From the NCBI GenBank assembly GCA_937898635.1, contig CALEJW010000159.1, positions 1 to 6,073 on the forward strand: a stretch of DNA of 6,073 bases, in the 5' to 3' direction. The stretch's first letter is position 1. Each line of letters starts with the position of its first letter. The DNA comes from an uncultured Pseudomonadota bacterium. GTDB taxonomy: Bacteria > Pseudomonadota > Gammaproteobacteria > Burkholderiales > Usitatibacteraceae. Shown here one piece after another: positions 6,019-6,073 of this stretch. A program made the translations under genes and the position numbers. The notes below the pieces were generated by a model. That model was not told the DNA's origin. It saw only the letters and a list, made by a program, of their open reading frames with translations, and did no database searches.

Positions 6019-6073
6019 CTAGTTCGGCGCCAGCGAGCGCGACATCGCCTCCGGCAGCGGGTTGGTCGCGCTT
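6019..6073 (-). CDS. C-terminal tip of an upstream gene, product unknown
   Basis: A minus-strand frame open from the right edge ends at TAG 6021..6019 and encodes ...SATNPLPEAMSRSLAPN. It ends one base before the ATG of the lipoprotein gene, the spacing typical of operon partners, which is the main reason for calling it coding. Only 17 residues are visible, so no function can be given. Confidence 0.5.
   Translation of the reverse strand, partial: SATNPLPEAMSRSLAPN

Overview
The window is very GC-rich (about 70% by eye) and almost fully coding. The gene style, the codon use and an ammonium channel of the short-N-terminus type suggest a high-GC proteobacterium, perhaps a betaproteobacterium. 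That placement is inference, because there is no rRNA or other phylogenetic marker. No mobile elements, tRNAs, CRISPR arrays or large repeats were seen, and no stretch over 300 bases lacks a gene.

Layout, left to right. A minus-strand operon reads from about 3862 down to the left edge. It holds a small MscS-type channel (3816..2983), a soluble protein resembling only the cytoplasmic half of the magnesium channel MgtE (2990..2145), a complete MgtE (2148..838), and, after a 63-base gap with a GC-rich hairpin, an exported protein of unknown function that runs off the left edge (774..1). The first three overlap by 8 and 4 bases and are probably translationally coupled. Divergent from this operon, across a 159-base intergenic region, is a plus-strand ammonium channel gene, amtB (3976..5178). 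Its stop codon overlaps, inside a shared CTAG, the stop codon of a convergent minus-strand lipoprotein gene (6017..5175). One base upstream of that lipoprotein gene is the C-terminal tip of another minus-strand gene, cut by the right edge.

How the genes may work together. MgtE is a Mg2+-gated Mg2+ channel whose cytoplasmic N and CBS domains sense Mg2+. A detached N/CBS paralogue made from the same transcript, with a membrane-tension channel in front, looks like an ion-homeostasis cassette in which the soluble protein might modulate MgtE. This is the most interesting feature of the window, but its function is inferred only from domain likeness and gene order. AmtB takes up ammonium; no glnK lies next to it here. 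The intergenic region carries a good sigma70-like promoter for the mscS-mgtE operon and a good -10 box for amtB, placed so that the two promoters would overlap.
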